The notes under the pieces are model-generated. The model was not told the DNA's origin. It made no database searches and was given only the letters and a program-made list of their open reading frames with translations. 36,819 nucleotides of DNA. It comes from Bradyrhizobium sp. AT1 (GTDB lineage: Bacteria > Pseudomonadota > Alphaproteobacteria > Rhizobiales > Xanthobacteraceae). Where the stretch lies: positions 924,750-961,568 of the forward strand of contig NZ_JXDL01000001.1 of assembly GCF_001590795.1 (NCBI RefSeq), written 5' to 3'. Position 1 is the first letter of the stretch. Each line of letters starts with the position of its first letter. Position numbers and translations under genes: made by a program. This document shows, piece by piece, positions 16,353-25,075 of the stretch.

Positions 16353-17003
16353 CTACAGCTCCCGCGCCACCCCGGGCAGCGCCGGCACGAAGCGGACCTC
16401 GACGAGTTCCCTGCGCTCGAGCCCGGCTTCGGTCCGCGCAAGGCGGATCAGCGTCTGCACGCCCTGATGCGGGCCGACCGGGGCGATCAGGATGCCGCCA
16501 ACCTCCAGCCGCTCGATCAGGTTCTCGGGGATCTGCTCCATCGCGGCGGTGACGATGATGCGATCGAACGGGCCGATATTGGCCGGCAGGTTGAGCCCGT
16601 CGCCGAGCATCACCTCGACATTGTGATAGGCCAGTTTTTCGAGCCTGGCGCGTGCGGTGTCCGCAAGCTTGCGATAGCGTTCGACCGTCAGGACCTGGCC
16701 GGCGAGCCGCGACAGCACGGCGGCCTGATAACCCGATCCGGTGCCGATCTCGAGCACGCGGTGCTGCTTCCGGAGCTGGAGCTGCTCGGTCATGTAGGCC
16801 ACGACGAAGGGCTGGCTGATTGTCTGCCCGCAGGCGATCGGCAGCGCGCTGTCGCGGTAGGCGCCCTCGCGATCGGCCTCGTCGACGAAAAGCTCGCGCG
16901 GCACCTCCTCCATGGTTCGCAGCACCGCCTGATCGCTGATGCCCCGACGCCTCAGCGTGAGCTGAAACATCATCTTTTCCGGCGGATGCTGATGGGAGGT
17001 CAT
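16353..17003 (-). CDS. pcm: protein-L-isoaspartate O-methyltransferase
   Basis: About 216 residues from this start. The enzyme transfers a methyl group from SAM to isoaspartyl residues of damaged proteins, starting their repair. Motifs: [21 protein letters not shown] with the PCMT-type N-terminal region, [17 protein letters not shown] (conserved SQP), the SAM-binding [15 protein letters not shown], and [20 protein letters not shown]. Possible starts are ATG 17042, 17003 and the pair near 16973/16970; none has a strong ribosome binding site, and 17003 is my choice because it keeps a normal length. It lies between the NlpD-like gene (109 bases downstream) and, across the divergent response regulator, surE, its usual neighbour. 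Confidence 0.9.
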   Translation of the reverse strand: MTSHQHPPEKMMFQLTLRRRGISDQAVLRTMEEVPRELFVDEADREGAYRDSALPIACGQTISQPFVVAYMTEQLQLRKQHRVLEIGTGSGYQAAVLSRLAGQVLTVERYRKLADTARARLEKLAYHNVEVMLGDGLNLPANIGPFDRIIVTAAMEQIPENLIERLEVGGILIAPVGPHQGVQTLIRLARTEAGLERRELVEVRFVPALPGVAREL

Positions 17004-17229
17004 TGCCTGATTACGCTGTCTTGCCGGGCCCGCGGGCGTCAAGCCCGGACGTCAGAACCGTGTTCCTGCCAAGGAACTCATGATAGCCTTCGGGTGGCGC
17101 ATTTGACCACAGCTTGGCTTGCCATGGACGAGCCGCAATGACCATTTTCGGGCATCCCTTGGTCGAAACGCGCATTGCGTCAATTCGTGTTATCTGCGAA
17201 CGTTTTTAGCAATGGGCAAGGACTCAACC

Positions 17230-17601
17230 ATGACCACGACAGGGCTTTCCGGCCGCTCTGTATTCCTCGTCGAGGACGAGGTGATGATCAGGATGATGGT
17301 CGCGGACATGCTCGAAGAGCTCGGCTACAAGGTGGCCGCCGAGGCCGGCGACATCAACGAGGCCATGCGACTCGCCCAGGCGACCGAGTTCGACATCGCC
17401 ATCCTCGACGTCAACGTCAACGGCAAGGTCATCTCGCCGGTCGCCGACGTGATCAAGGCCAAGGGCTGCCCCTTCATCTTCGCGACCGGCTACGGCTCCT
17501 CCGGCCTGCCCGAGCAGTACCGCGACCGGCCGGCGCTGCAGAAGCCGTTTCAGCTCGACGCGCTCGGCAAGACCATCGAAGCCGCACTCCGCGGCGGATA
17601 G
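17230..17601 (+). CDS. single-domain response regulator of the FATGUY type
   Basis: 123 residues, a receiver domain only. Acidic pocket E15-D16, phospho-acceptor D60 (FDIAILDVNVNGK), T86 and K105 (ALQKPF) are all present. The segment PFIFATGYGSSGL (81-93) replaces the usual beta4-alpha4 sequence and is the mark of the FAT-GUY receiver family known from alphaproteobacteria, which pair with HWE/HisKA_2 kinases. No such kinase is in the window; the hybrid kinase at 30.2-32.6 kb is a classical HisKA type. ATG 17230 has AAGGA (17218-17222) seven bases upstream, better than the in-frame ATG at 17212. It runs against the direction of all genes around it and is followed at once by a palindromic repeat. 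Confidence 0.9.
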   Translation: MTTTGLSGRSVFLVEDEVMIRMMVADMLEELGYKVAAEAGDINEAMRLAQATEFDIAILDVNVNGKVISPVADVIKAKGCPFIFATGYGSSGLPEQYRDRPALQKPFQLDALGKTIEAALRGG

Positions 17602-17608
17602 GATGTTC

Positions 17609-17697
17609 CGTAGCCCGGATGGAGCGCAGCGCAATCCGGGAATCTCGCCACGAGCGACGACGAACCCGGATTTCGCTTCGCTCCATCCGGGCTACGG
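17609..17697. repeat. paired REP-like palindromic element
   Basis: CCGTAGCCCGGATGGAGCG (17609-17627) has its exact reverse complement at 17679-17697. The full arms are 33 bases long (17609-17641 region and 17665-17697) and match at about 31 positions. Each arm is itself a hairpin, because CCCGGAT and ATCCGGG occur within it. This arrangement of two head-to-head REP units with a short spacer is the design of a BIME/REPIN. I recall similar GTAGCCCGGATGGAGCG sequences as dispersed in Bradyrhizobium and related genomes. It lies between convergent ends of the response regulator and surE genes. Confidence 0.8.
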
Positions 17698-17712
17698 CAT
17701 CTCGGCTGACCG

Positions 17713-18480
17713 CTATTTCAGCGTCGCGCTGAGCTCTTCTGAAAACGCCTCGTTGGTGCGGTCGAGCCGGAGCGGCGTGACCGAGACGTAGCGCTCGCGC
17801 AGCGCCGCGAGATCGGTGCCGTCAGCGGGCATATCCATCATCGCCGTACGCTCGAACCCGATCCAGAAATAGGGATTGCCCCGGCCGTCCTTGCGCTCGT
17901 CGATACGCAGGAATCCGAGATTGCGCTTGCCCTGGCGCGTGACGCGAACGCCGAGCACCTCTTCCGGCGCGCAGGATGGGAAGTTGACGTTGATGACGGT
18001 GTCCTTGGGGATGCCGGCGGCGATCACCTTGCGCAGGATGTCGGGACCGAACTTCCGCGCGGTGTCCCAGGGCGGCCGCTCGCGGGTCTCAACGCTGAAC
18101 TCCTGCGACAGCGCGAACGACGGCAGGCCGAGGATGGTGCCCTCAAGCGCGCCGGCGATGGTGCCGGAATAGACCACGTCCTCGGCGACGTTGCGGCCCT
18201 TGTTGACCCCGGACAGCACGATGTCGGGCAGCTTGGGCCCGAGGATATGCCGCGCGCCCATGATCACGCAGTCGGTCGGCGTGCCGCGCACGGCAAAGTG
18301 CCGCGGCCCGACCTCGCGCAGGCGCAAGGGATCGTTCAGCGACAGCGAATGCGACACGCCGGACTGATCGAGCTCGGGCGCGACCACCCAGACATCGTCG
18401 GACAGAGCGCGCGCGATCTCCTCGACGACCTTGAGGCCGGGGGCGTGAATGCCGTCGTCATTGGTGCAGAGGATGCGCAT
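17713..18480 (-). CDS. surE: 5'/3'-nucleotidase SurE
   Basis: 255 residues. SurE dephosphorylates nucleoside 5'- and 3'-monophosphates and can act on short polyphosphate; it is a cytoplasmic metal enzyme. The metal ligands of the family are visible: D8 and D9 in [13 protein letters not shown]40 in DQSGVSHS, and N93 in [17 protein letters not shown] (68-75) and [10 protein letters not shown] (105-114) complete the signature. It is adjacent to pcm and the NlpD-like gene except for the inserted response regulator. The ribosome binding site is not obvious. The 3' end lies against the palindromic element at 17609-17697. Confidence 0.95.
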   Translation of the reverse strand: MRILCTNDDGIHAPGLKVVEEIARALSDDVWVVAPELDQSGVSHSLSLNDPLRLREVGPRHFAVRGTPTDCVIMGARHILGPKLPDIVLSGVNKGRNVAEDVVYSGTIAGALEGTILGLPSFALSQEFSVETRERPPWDTARKFGPDILRKVIAAGIPKDTVINVNFPSCAPEEVLGVRVTRQGKRNLGFLRIDERKDGRGNPYFWIGFERTAMMDMPADGTDLAALRERYVSVTPLRLDRTNEAFSEELSATLK

Positions 18481-18576
18481 GCGAAGGGTCGATTCCAGAA
18501 ATGGGGGTCTGAGCCGTCTTATCCGGCTCCGGCCGATCAGGCAAACCGGCTGATCAGGGGTTCCCAGCCTGGTCCG

Positions 18577-18939
18577 CTACCGGCGGATGCGCCATTGCGG
18601 CAGAAAGCGCGCCAGCCGGCCCTCCGCGCGCAGCTGCATCGCCGGCACGGCCGGACTGACGACCGGCGCCTCGATCACGCCGAGTGCCTCCAATTGCGCA
18701 GCCAGCGGATTCGACTCCGGCGCCTGCGGAAAGCGTTCGCGCGCCACCTTCAGCGCCGTGTCGAAATCAGCTGCATTCACACCGGGCTTGGCGCGCCGGC
18801 TCCGCACGAGATCGTCGTCCCAGAGCCGTGCGATGTCGATGTCGAGCACGCCGCGCAGGCGCTGGTCCACGGCCTGGATACCGGCCCCCGTCACCGCCCA
18901 TTGTCTGCCGACCCAGAAGATGTCGCGGTGCAAGGCCAT
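18577..18939 (-). CDS. conserved-looking hypothetical protein
   Basis: 120 residues, no signal peptide, no membrane segment. The N-terminus (MALHRDIFWVGRQWAVTGAG) is hydrophobic-aromatic and the middle, DIDIARLWDDDLV, is acidic; the rest is rich in alanine and arginine. I do not recognise a domain. It lies between surE and serS in the same direction, with 96 bases to surE. There is no good ribosome binding site before the ATG, but no other frame on either strand looks more like a gene. Similar short proteins at this position in Bradyrhizobium are, as I recall, annotated as hypothetical. Confidence 0.6.
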   Translation of the reverse strand: MALHRDIFWVGRQWAVTGAGIQAVDQRLRGVLDIDIARLWDDDLVRSRRAKPGVNAADFDTALKVARERFPQAPESNPLAAQLEALGVIEAPVVSPAVPAMQLRAEGRLARFLPQWRIRR

Positions 18940-18963
18940 GAACGGGCGGGTTCGCGTTGCGGG

Positions 18964-18983
18964 GGCCGGCAGGATAGCCGGCC
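18964..18983. repeat. short GC-rich hairpin
   Basis: GGCCGGC and GCCGGCC form a perfect 7-bp stem around AGGATA, just upstream of the 120-residue hypothetical gene and downstream of the element at 19017-19060. Its role is unknown. Confidence 0.4.
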
Positions 18984-19016
18984 GCCCGATCTGCGCAACG
19001 CGATTCTCGTCATGCC

Positions 19017-19060
19017 GCGTTTTCTTGACGCGAACCGGTATCCACTTCGCTCGAAAACGC
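19017..19060. repeat. palindromic dispersed element next to serS
   Basis: GCGTTTTC (19017-19024) pairs with GAAAACGC (19053-19060) and, inside, GCGAA (19030-19034) pairs with TTCGC (19046-19050). It begins one base after the serS stop codon. I recall this sequence (GCGAACCGGTATCCACTTCGC and relatives) as frequent between genes in Bradyrhizobium and relatives. It may stabilise or end the serS transcript, though no T-tract follows. Confidence 0.65.
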
Positions 19061-19061
19061 T

Positions 19062-20408
<1,347 letters not shown>

Positions 20409-20469
20409 TCAGCGCGTAAGCGTACACCGGCAAACGTTGTGCGCCAGCGCGCCTCCCCCTAGCACAGCT

Positions 20470-20568
20470 GTCATCATCCGCGAAGGCGGATGATCCAGTA
20501 TTCCAGAGACGGCAGTGATTCCACGATGGCCGCGGCGTACTGGATTCCCCGCATGCGCGGAGAATGAC
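20470..20568. repeat. composite palindromic repeat between tatC and serS
   Basis: The element has mirror organisation: GTCAT, a hairpin with 9-bp stem (ATCATCCGC/GCGGATGAT, 20473-20494), ATCCAGTA (20493-20500), a 37-base centre, TACTGGAT (20538-20545), a second hairpin (CCGC/GCGG, 20549-20560), and ATGAC. The two 31-base arms agree at about 24 positions, and differences in the hairpin stems are partly compensated, so pairing is kept. I recall related sequences as dispersed in Bradyrhizobium and Rhodopseudomonas. Confidence 0.75.
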
Positions 20569-20585
20569 GGCGGTGCGTGTGGCCC

Positions 20586-21401
20586 CTACTCCGCCGGATT
20601 GGCCGGCGTCGACACGTCGGTGCCGGTGGTCGCCTGCGCGGCTGCCGCCGCTTTCTTCTCCACCATCCCGACCGCGATGATCGAGCCCTCGTAGAGCGCC
20701 AGCAACGGAATCGCGAGTGAGCACTGGCTGAGCACGTCGGGCGGCGTCAGCACGGCCGCGATCACGAAGGCGATGACGATGAAATAGCGCCGCTTCTCGC
20801 GCAGCATCTTCGAGCTCACGATGCCGATCCGGCCGAGCAGCGTCAGGATCACCGGAAGCTGAAAGGCGATGCCGAAGGCGAAGATCAGCGACATCATCAG
20901 CGACAGATATTCGCCGACCTTCGGCAAGAGCTGGATCTGCGCGGTCTCGTCGCTTCCGGCCTGCTGCATGCCGAGCGAGAAGCGCACCAGCATCGGCAGC
21001 ACGACGAAATAGACCAGCGCCGCACCGAGCACGAAGAAGAACGGGGTCGCGACCAGATACGGCAGAAAGGCCTGTTTCTCGTGCTTGTAGAGGCCCGGCG
21101 CGACGAATTTGTAGATCTGCGTCGCGACGATCGGGAACGAGATGAAGCCGGCGCCGAACAGCGCGAGCTTGAGCTGGGTGATGAAATATTCCAGCAGCGC
21201 CGTGTAGATGAACTTGGAATTCTCGGGACCCGCGACCCAGACGAACGGCCAGACCAGCACGTTGTAGATCTGCTTGGCGAAGAAGAAGCAGAAGATGAAC
21301 GCAATGCCGAAGCCGAGCAGCGCCTTGATCAGCCGCGAGCGCAGCTCGATCAGGTGGTCCATCAGCGGGGCCTTGCTGGCCTCGATATCGGCGTCGCTCA
21401 T
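20586..21401 (-). CDS. tatC: Sec-independent protein translocase subunit TatC
   Basis: 271 residues. TatC is the multi-spanning receptor for twin-arginine signal peptides. The N-terminal cytoplasmic segment reads [18 protein letters not shown] (12-29), containing the conserved ELRxRL, and is followed by six transmembrane helices; the family's [14 protein letters not shown] and [10 protein letters not shown] (conserved Phe/Glu-free pocket region) are present, and R-Y-F-I-V lies in [24 protein letters not shown]. The C-terminus is a low-complexity alanine/threonine tail of about 20 residues. Its ATG overlaps the tatB stop by four bases (ATGA), so translation is coupled. Confidence 0.96.
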   Translation of the reverse strand: MSDADIEASKAPLMDHLIELRSRLIKALLGFGIAFIFCFFFAKQIYNVLVWPFVWVAGPENSKFIYTALLEYFITQLKLALFGAGFISFPIVATQIYKFVAPGLYKHEKQAFLPYLVATPFFFVLGAALVYFVVLPMLVRFSLGMQQAGSDETAQIQLLPKVGEYLSLMMSLIFAFGIAFQLPVILTLLGRIGIVSSKMLREKRRYFIVIAFVIAAVLTPPDVLSQCSLAIPLLALYEGSIIAVGMVEKKAAAAAQATTGTDVSTPANPAE

Positions 21402-21892
21402 GACGCTTTGGCGTCCTTGATCGCTTCGGAGGGCGCGGTGTCCTGCGCCACTTGCGCCTGCTCGACCTCACGGGTGATGGCGAGCGGTTCGTTCGCGGCC
21501 GCATGCGCCTCGGCTTCCACGAAGGTCGCAGGCGTCGGTGCTTCCGGTGTGGTCGGGGTCGTCGGCGGTTCGACGGCCGTGGTGGTCGGCGTCTCCGCGG
21601 GCTTGTCGAGCGCATCGACGCGCAACGCGTCGCTGACGTCCTTCTGGAGCGAGGTCAGCGGGTTGAATCCGGTTGCGGCTTCCTTGACCTCGTCGAAGCT
21701 CTTCTTGAGGTCGGCCATTTCGGCCTCGCGCATCGCTTCCTGGAACTGGCCCTGGAATTCGGCGGCCATTTTGCGGGCCTTGCCCATCCACTGTCCGACC
21801 ATGCGCAGCACGCCCGGCAGCTCTTTCGGGCCGATGGCGATCAGGGCTACGACCCCGATGAGGACCAGTTCACTCCACCCGATGTCGAACAT
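21398..21892 (-). CDS. tatB: Sec-independent protein translocase subunit TatB
   Basis: 164 residues. One N-terminal transmembrane helix ([22 protein letters not shown], residues 1-20 shown in family form with the conserved E8 and G-P hinge at 21-22) is followed by a long amphipathic helix (28-65) and an acidic, threonine/proline-rich disordered tail. TatB and TatC form the receptor complex. A GGAAG stands six bases before the start. It is longer than TatA, with the TatB-type FDIGxSEL start, which separates the two paralogues. Confidence 0.93.
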   Translation of the reverse strand: MFDIGWSELVLIGVVALIAIGPKELPGVLRMVGQWMGKARKMAAEFQGQFQEAMREAEMADLKKSFDEVKEAATGFNPLTSLQKDVSDALRVDALDKPAETPTTTAVEPPTTPTTPEAPTPATFVEAEAHAAANEPLAITREVEQAQVAQDTAPSEAIKDAKAS

Positions 21893-21978
21893 GAGGTCTT
21901 CCGTTCACGCCAGCCGCAGCCGGCCCAACCCTCGCGCGCAGGATCAGGGCGCTGGCCGCGTCGCGTGCTTCTTTCGGC

Positions 21979-22212
21979 TCAGACGGCTTTGCTGCCGACG
22001 TCGGACCGCGCCGCAGTCGGCGTGCCATTGTGCTCGATGGACTTGGCCGGCTCAGGCTTCTCGGCGGGCTTGTCGTCGTCCTGCATGCCCTTCTTGAATG
22101 CCTTGATGCCCTGTGCCACGTCGCCCATCAGATCCGAAATCTTGCCGCGGCCGAACAGCAGCAGGACCACTGCGATCACCAGGATCCAGTGCCAAATGCT
22201 GAGTGAACCCAT
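21979..22212 (-). CDS. tatA: Sec-independent protein translocase subunit TatA
   Basis: 77 residues. TatA forms the protein-conducting assembly of the Tat pathway. The N-terminus [25 protein letters not shown] holds the short transmembrane helix (the motif [17 protein letters not shown] at 4-20) and the FGRGKI hinge, followed by the amphipathic helix [19 protein letters not shown] and a short charged tail. The frame could begin at 22260, but the ATG at 22212 has GGAGG eight bases upstream and gives the exact family N-terminus. 86 bases separate it from tatB. Confidence 0.95.
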   Translation of the reverse strand: MGSLSIWHWILVIAVVLLLFGRGKISDLMGDVAQGIKAFKKGMQDDDKPAEKPEPAKSIEHNGTPTAARSDVGSKAV

Positions 22213-22303
22213 CCTGCAACCCTCCAAACGCGCATAGCCGGGGACCCGGCCGATCTTCATCGAAACCTAGGCTCGGCAGGCCTCAAAAACAAGGACCAAG
22301 GCG

Positions 22304-22324
22304 GCGCCAATTCGCTGTTGGCGC
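22304..22324 (-). terminator. possible terminator between scpB and tatA
   Basis: GCGCCAA and TTGGCGC form a perfect 7-bp stem with a seven-base loop. On the minus strand a T-rich segment (CCTTGGTCCTTGTTTTTG) follows some ten bases later rather than directly, so termination may be partial and the tat genes may share transcripts with scpB. Confidence 0.35.
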
Positions 22325-22379
22325 TACGTAATCTTGCTAGTGTTAACCGGTCGCAGGGCACCGGTAAAACATCACGGCT

Positions 22380-23141
22380 TCACTCTTCGGAGCCGCCTTC
22401 ACTGCCACCTTCACCGGTTTCCGGTGCAGCTTCCGACGTCTCGGGCTCGACCGCAGGCGCCAGCGCCAGATCGAGGTCCTCGCCCGGTTCCAGCGGATCC
22501 TCGTCCTCGCGGAGCTGCGGGTCGTCAGACGGCGTCGGCACGCTGAATCCGGTCGGCAGGCGCGAATCCAGCAGGCCCGTGCCCTTCAGCTCCTCGAGGC
22601 CCGGCAGATCGCCGAGCTGTTCCAGGGTGAACTGCGACAGGAAGTCCTCGGTGGTTCCAAAGGTCAGCGGCCGGCCCGGCGTCTTGCGCCGGCCACGCGG
22701 CTTGATCCAGCCGGTCTCCAGCAGCACGTCGAGCGTACCCTTCGAGGTGACGACGCCGCGGATCTCCTCGATCTCGGCGCGTGTCACCGGCTGGTGATAG
22801 GCGATGATCGCCAGCACCTCGATCGCCGCACGCGACAGGCGGCGGGTCTCGGTGCTCTCCCGCGTCATCAGCCAGGCGAGATCGCCGGCGGTGCGGAAGG
22901 TCCATTTGTTGGCGACGCGGACGAGATTCACCCCGCGCAACGAATAGTCGGCCTGGAGCTGTTCCAGCGCCGCCTTGACGTCGACGCCCTCGGGCATGCG
23001 CTTGGCCAGCGTCGCGGTGTCCAGCGGCTCACTCGAAGCAAACAGCAGCGCTTCCAGCAGCCGCAATTCCTCGGGACGTGCCTGGGTTTCGTTCTCCATC
23101 GGCTCGGCCTCTTCTACCCGCACTTCAGCCAGGCTTGCCAT
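22380..23141 (-). CDS. scpB: segregation and condensation protein ScpB
   Basis: About 253 residues. ScpB dimers bind the middle of ScpA and, with Smc, form the bacterial condensin that organises and segregates the chromosome. The tandem winged-helix part covers about 25-195: LRLLEALLFASSEPL, RLSRAAIEVLAIIAYHQPVTRAEIEEIRG (the family's most conserved region, near 100-130) and GRRKTPGRPLTFGTTEDFLSQF. The last 60 residues are acidic and disordered. A TTG-like upstream extension to 23162 exists, but ATG 23141 follows AAGGAG at eight bases. The gap to scpA is 21 bases. It is followed by the tat genes. Confidence 0.95.
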   Translation of the reverse strand: MASLAEVRVEEAEPMENETQARPEELRLLEALLFASSEPLDTATLAKRMPEGVDVKAALEQLQADYSLRGVNLVRVANKWTFRTAGDLAWLMTRESTETRRLSRAAIEVLAIIAYHQPVTRAEIEEIRGVVTSKGTLDVLLETGWIKPRGRRKTPGRPLTFGTTEDFLSQFTLEQLGDLPGLEELKGTGLLDSRLPTGFSVPTPSDDPQLREDEDPLEPGEDLDLALAPAVEPETSEAAPETGEGGSEGGSEE

Positions 23142-23162
23142 GGTAGCTTCTCCTTCTTGCAC

Positions 23163-24002
23163 TTAAGCGACCGGCGCATCAGGCGCAGGAGCTGCGTCCG
23201 GCACCGGCTTGGGGCGCCCCTTGCGGAAATAGATCGGCGCGAACGCCTCTTTCTGGTTCAGCTCCAGCTGACCTTCGCGCACCAGTTCGAGCGCGGCGGC
23301 AAAGCTCGAGGCGAACACCGTCGCGCGCTGCGTCGGATCGGCGACGTGGCGGATCAGGAAATCGTCGAGCACACCCCAATCGTCCTGCTCGGTGATGCTG
23401 CCGACCAGCCGCTCCAGCGTGGCGCGCGCCTCCGCAAGCGACCACACCGTGCGCTTGGCCAGATGCACGCTCGCCAGCACGCGCGACTGGCGCTGCGAGG
23501 CGTAGGCGGTGAGCAAATCGTACAGCGTCGCGGTATATTTCGGATGCCGGATCTCGGCGATCTGCTCGGGCTCGCCGCGCGCGAAGATGTCACGCTGCAA
23601 TTGCGGCCTGTTCATCAGCCGGTTGGCCGCTTCGCGAATGGCTTCCAGCCGGCGCAGGCGGTTGGCGAGCGCGGTGGCCATCTGCTCCGCGCTCGGGCCT
23701 TCCGCGCTCGGCGGCTCCGGCAGCAACAGGCGCGACTTCAGGAAGGCGAGCCACGCCGCCATGACGAGGTAGTCGGCGGCAAGCTCCAGTCGGATCTTTC
23801 GCGCGGCTTCGATGAAGTGGAGATACTGGTCAGCGAGCGCCAGGATCGAGATCTTGGCGAGATCGACCTTCTGCTGGCGCGCCAACGCGAGCAGCAGGTC
23901 GAGCGGGCCCTCATAGCCCTCGACGTCCACCACCAACGCCGGCTCACCCTCGGCAAGCTCTGCGGGCCGCCCGGTTTCGAAGGATAGAATTTCTGCGGTC
24001 AT
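23163..24002 (-). CDS. scpA: segregation and condensation protein ScpA
   Basis: 279 residues. ScpA is the kleisin of the Smc-ScpAB condensin: its N-terminus binds the Smc neck and its C-terminal winged helix the Smc head. Visible hallmarks are YEGPLDLLLALARQQKVDLAKI (29-50), the conserved LxxxADQYLHFIE segment and YLVMAAWLAFLKSRLLLP (78-95); the C-terminal part contains FASSFAAALELVREGQLELNQKEAFAPI. The ATG overlaps the nagZ stop by four bases, so translation is coupled to nagZ. Confidence 0.95.
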   Translation of the reverse strand: MTAEILSFETGRPAELAEGEPALVVDVEGYEGPLDLLLALARQQKVDLAKISILALADQYLHFIEAARKIRLELAADYLVMAAWLAFLKSRLLLPEPPSAEGPSAEQMATALANRLRRLEAIREAANRLMNRPQLQRDIFARGEPEQIAEIRHPKYTATLYDLLTAYASQRQSRVLASVHLAKRTVWSLAEARATLERLVGSITEQDDWGVLDDFLIRHVADPTQRATVFASSFAAALELVREGQLELNQKEAFAPIYFRKGRPKPVPDAAPAPDAPVA

Positions 24003-25027
24003 GCGGATGCCGTGTTTGCCCGTGCGATCAATGCGTCCAGCTCAATGCGTGCGGCCGCCCTGTCGAACGGCTGCGGCGGCTTGCGTGCAGCGAGCGCAGC
24101 ATTCGCCCGCTGCAGTGCCAGGCCGGACAGCTCAGGTGTCTGGCCGGCGACGTCGCGCATCTCCTCGATATTGCCGTTGCAATGCAGGGCCATGTCGCAA
24201 CCGGCCGCGAAGATGGCGCGGGTCCGTTCGGCGATATTCCCCGACAGCGCGTTCATCGACACGTCATCACTCATTAACAAACCCTGGAACCCGATTGCGC
24301 CGCGAATCACGTCAGCAATCATTGTCGCAGATGTCGTCGCCGGATGGGCGGGGTCGACCGCGCTAAACACAACATGTGCAGTCATGGCCATCGGCAGGTC
24401 CGCCAGCGGCTTGAACGCCGCGAAGTCGGTCCGTTCCAGCTCATCCCTCGGCGTATCGACCGTCGGCAGCTTGAAATGGGTGTCCGCGGTGGCCCGGCCA
24501 TGGCCGGGAATGTGCTTGAGCACCGGCAGCACGCCGCCCTGCTCCAGCCCTTCGGTGACCGCGCGCGCGATCGCCGCGACCTTGGCCGGCTCGGTGCCGT
24601 AGGCCCGGTTCCCGATGACGGCATCGGCGCCCGAAACCGGCACGTCGGCCAACGGCAGGCAATCCACGGTAATGCCGAGATCGGCGAGATCGGCCGCGAT
24701 CAGACGGGCCGACAGGCGCGCCGCCGTAAGGCCGAGGGCCGAATCAGTGTCGTACAAGGTCGAGAAAACAGCCCCCGGCGGATAGACCGGCCAGTGCGGC
24801 GGACCCAGCCGCTGCACCCGTCCGCCTTCCTGGTCGATCAGCACAGGCGCGTCGGCGCCCCGCGCCACGGCGCGCAATTCCGCAACCAAAGCAGCCACTT
24901 GAGCCGGCGTAGCGACATTGCGCTTGAAGAGGATGAAGCCCCATGGACGTTCGGCGCGGATAAACGCCCGCTCGTCGGCGGTCAGTTCGGTTCCGGAAAC
25001 GCCGGTAATGAAGGCCCGCGTGCTCAT
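23999..25027 (-). CDS. nagZ: beta-N-acetylhexosaminidase NagZ (GH3)
   Basis: 342 residues. NagZ removes GlcNAc from 1,6-anhydro-muropeptides in the cytoplasm during cell-wall recycling. The GH3 barrel shows IDQEGGRVQRL (64-74), the family signature KHIPGHGRATADTH (171-184) with the catalytic acid/base pair D182 and H184 of GH3 NagZ, and the nucleophile in LLMSDDVSM (D254). No signal peptide is present. The ATG has no ribosome binding site close by; it comes directly after a long hairpin (25028-25075), so initiation may depend on the upstream gene. It takes substrates made by lytic transglycosylases such as that at 1360-2184. Confidence 0.95.
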   Translation of the reverse strand: MSTRAFITGVSGTELTADERAFIRAERPWGFILFKRNVATPAQVAALVAELRAVARGADAPVLIDQEGGRVQRLGPPHWPVYPPGAVFSTLYDTDSALGLTAARLSARLIAADLADLGITVDCLPLADVPVSGADAVIGNRAYGTEPAKVAAIARAVTEGLEQGGVLPVLKHIPGHGRATADTHFKLPTVDTPRDELERTDFAAFKPLADLPMAMTAHVVFSAVDPAHPATTSATMIADVIRGAIGFQGLLMSDDVSMNALSGNIAERTRAIFAAGCDMALHCNGNIEEMRDVAGQTPELSGLALQRANAALAARKPPQPFDRAAARIELDALIARANTASA

Positions 25028-25075
25028 AACGGCCGATTAACCCTGACCCGCGAGGGGGTCAAGGAAACGGCCGTT
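25028..25075 (-). promoter_or_regulatory. intercistronic hairpin from the SPOR stop to the nagZ start
   Basis: AACGGCCG (25028-25035) and CGGCCGTT (25068-25075) are exact reverse complements; within them TGACCC (25044-25049) pairs with GGGTCA (25056-25061). The outer stem includes two bases of the SPOR gene stop codon and ends at the base before the nagZ ATG. No ribosome binding site is free in between, so the structure may control nagZ translation or mRNA processing. Confidence 0.5.
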
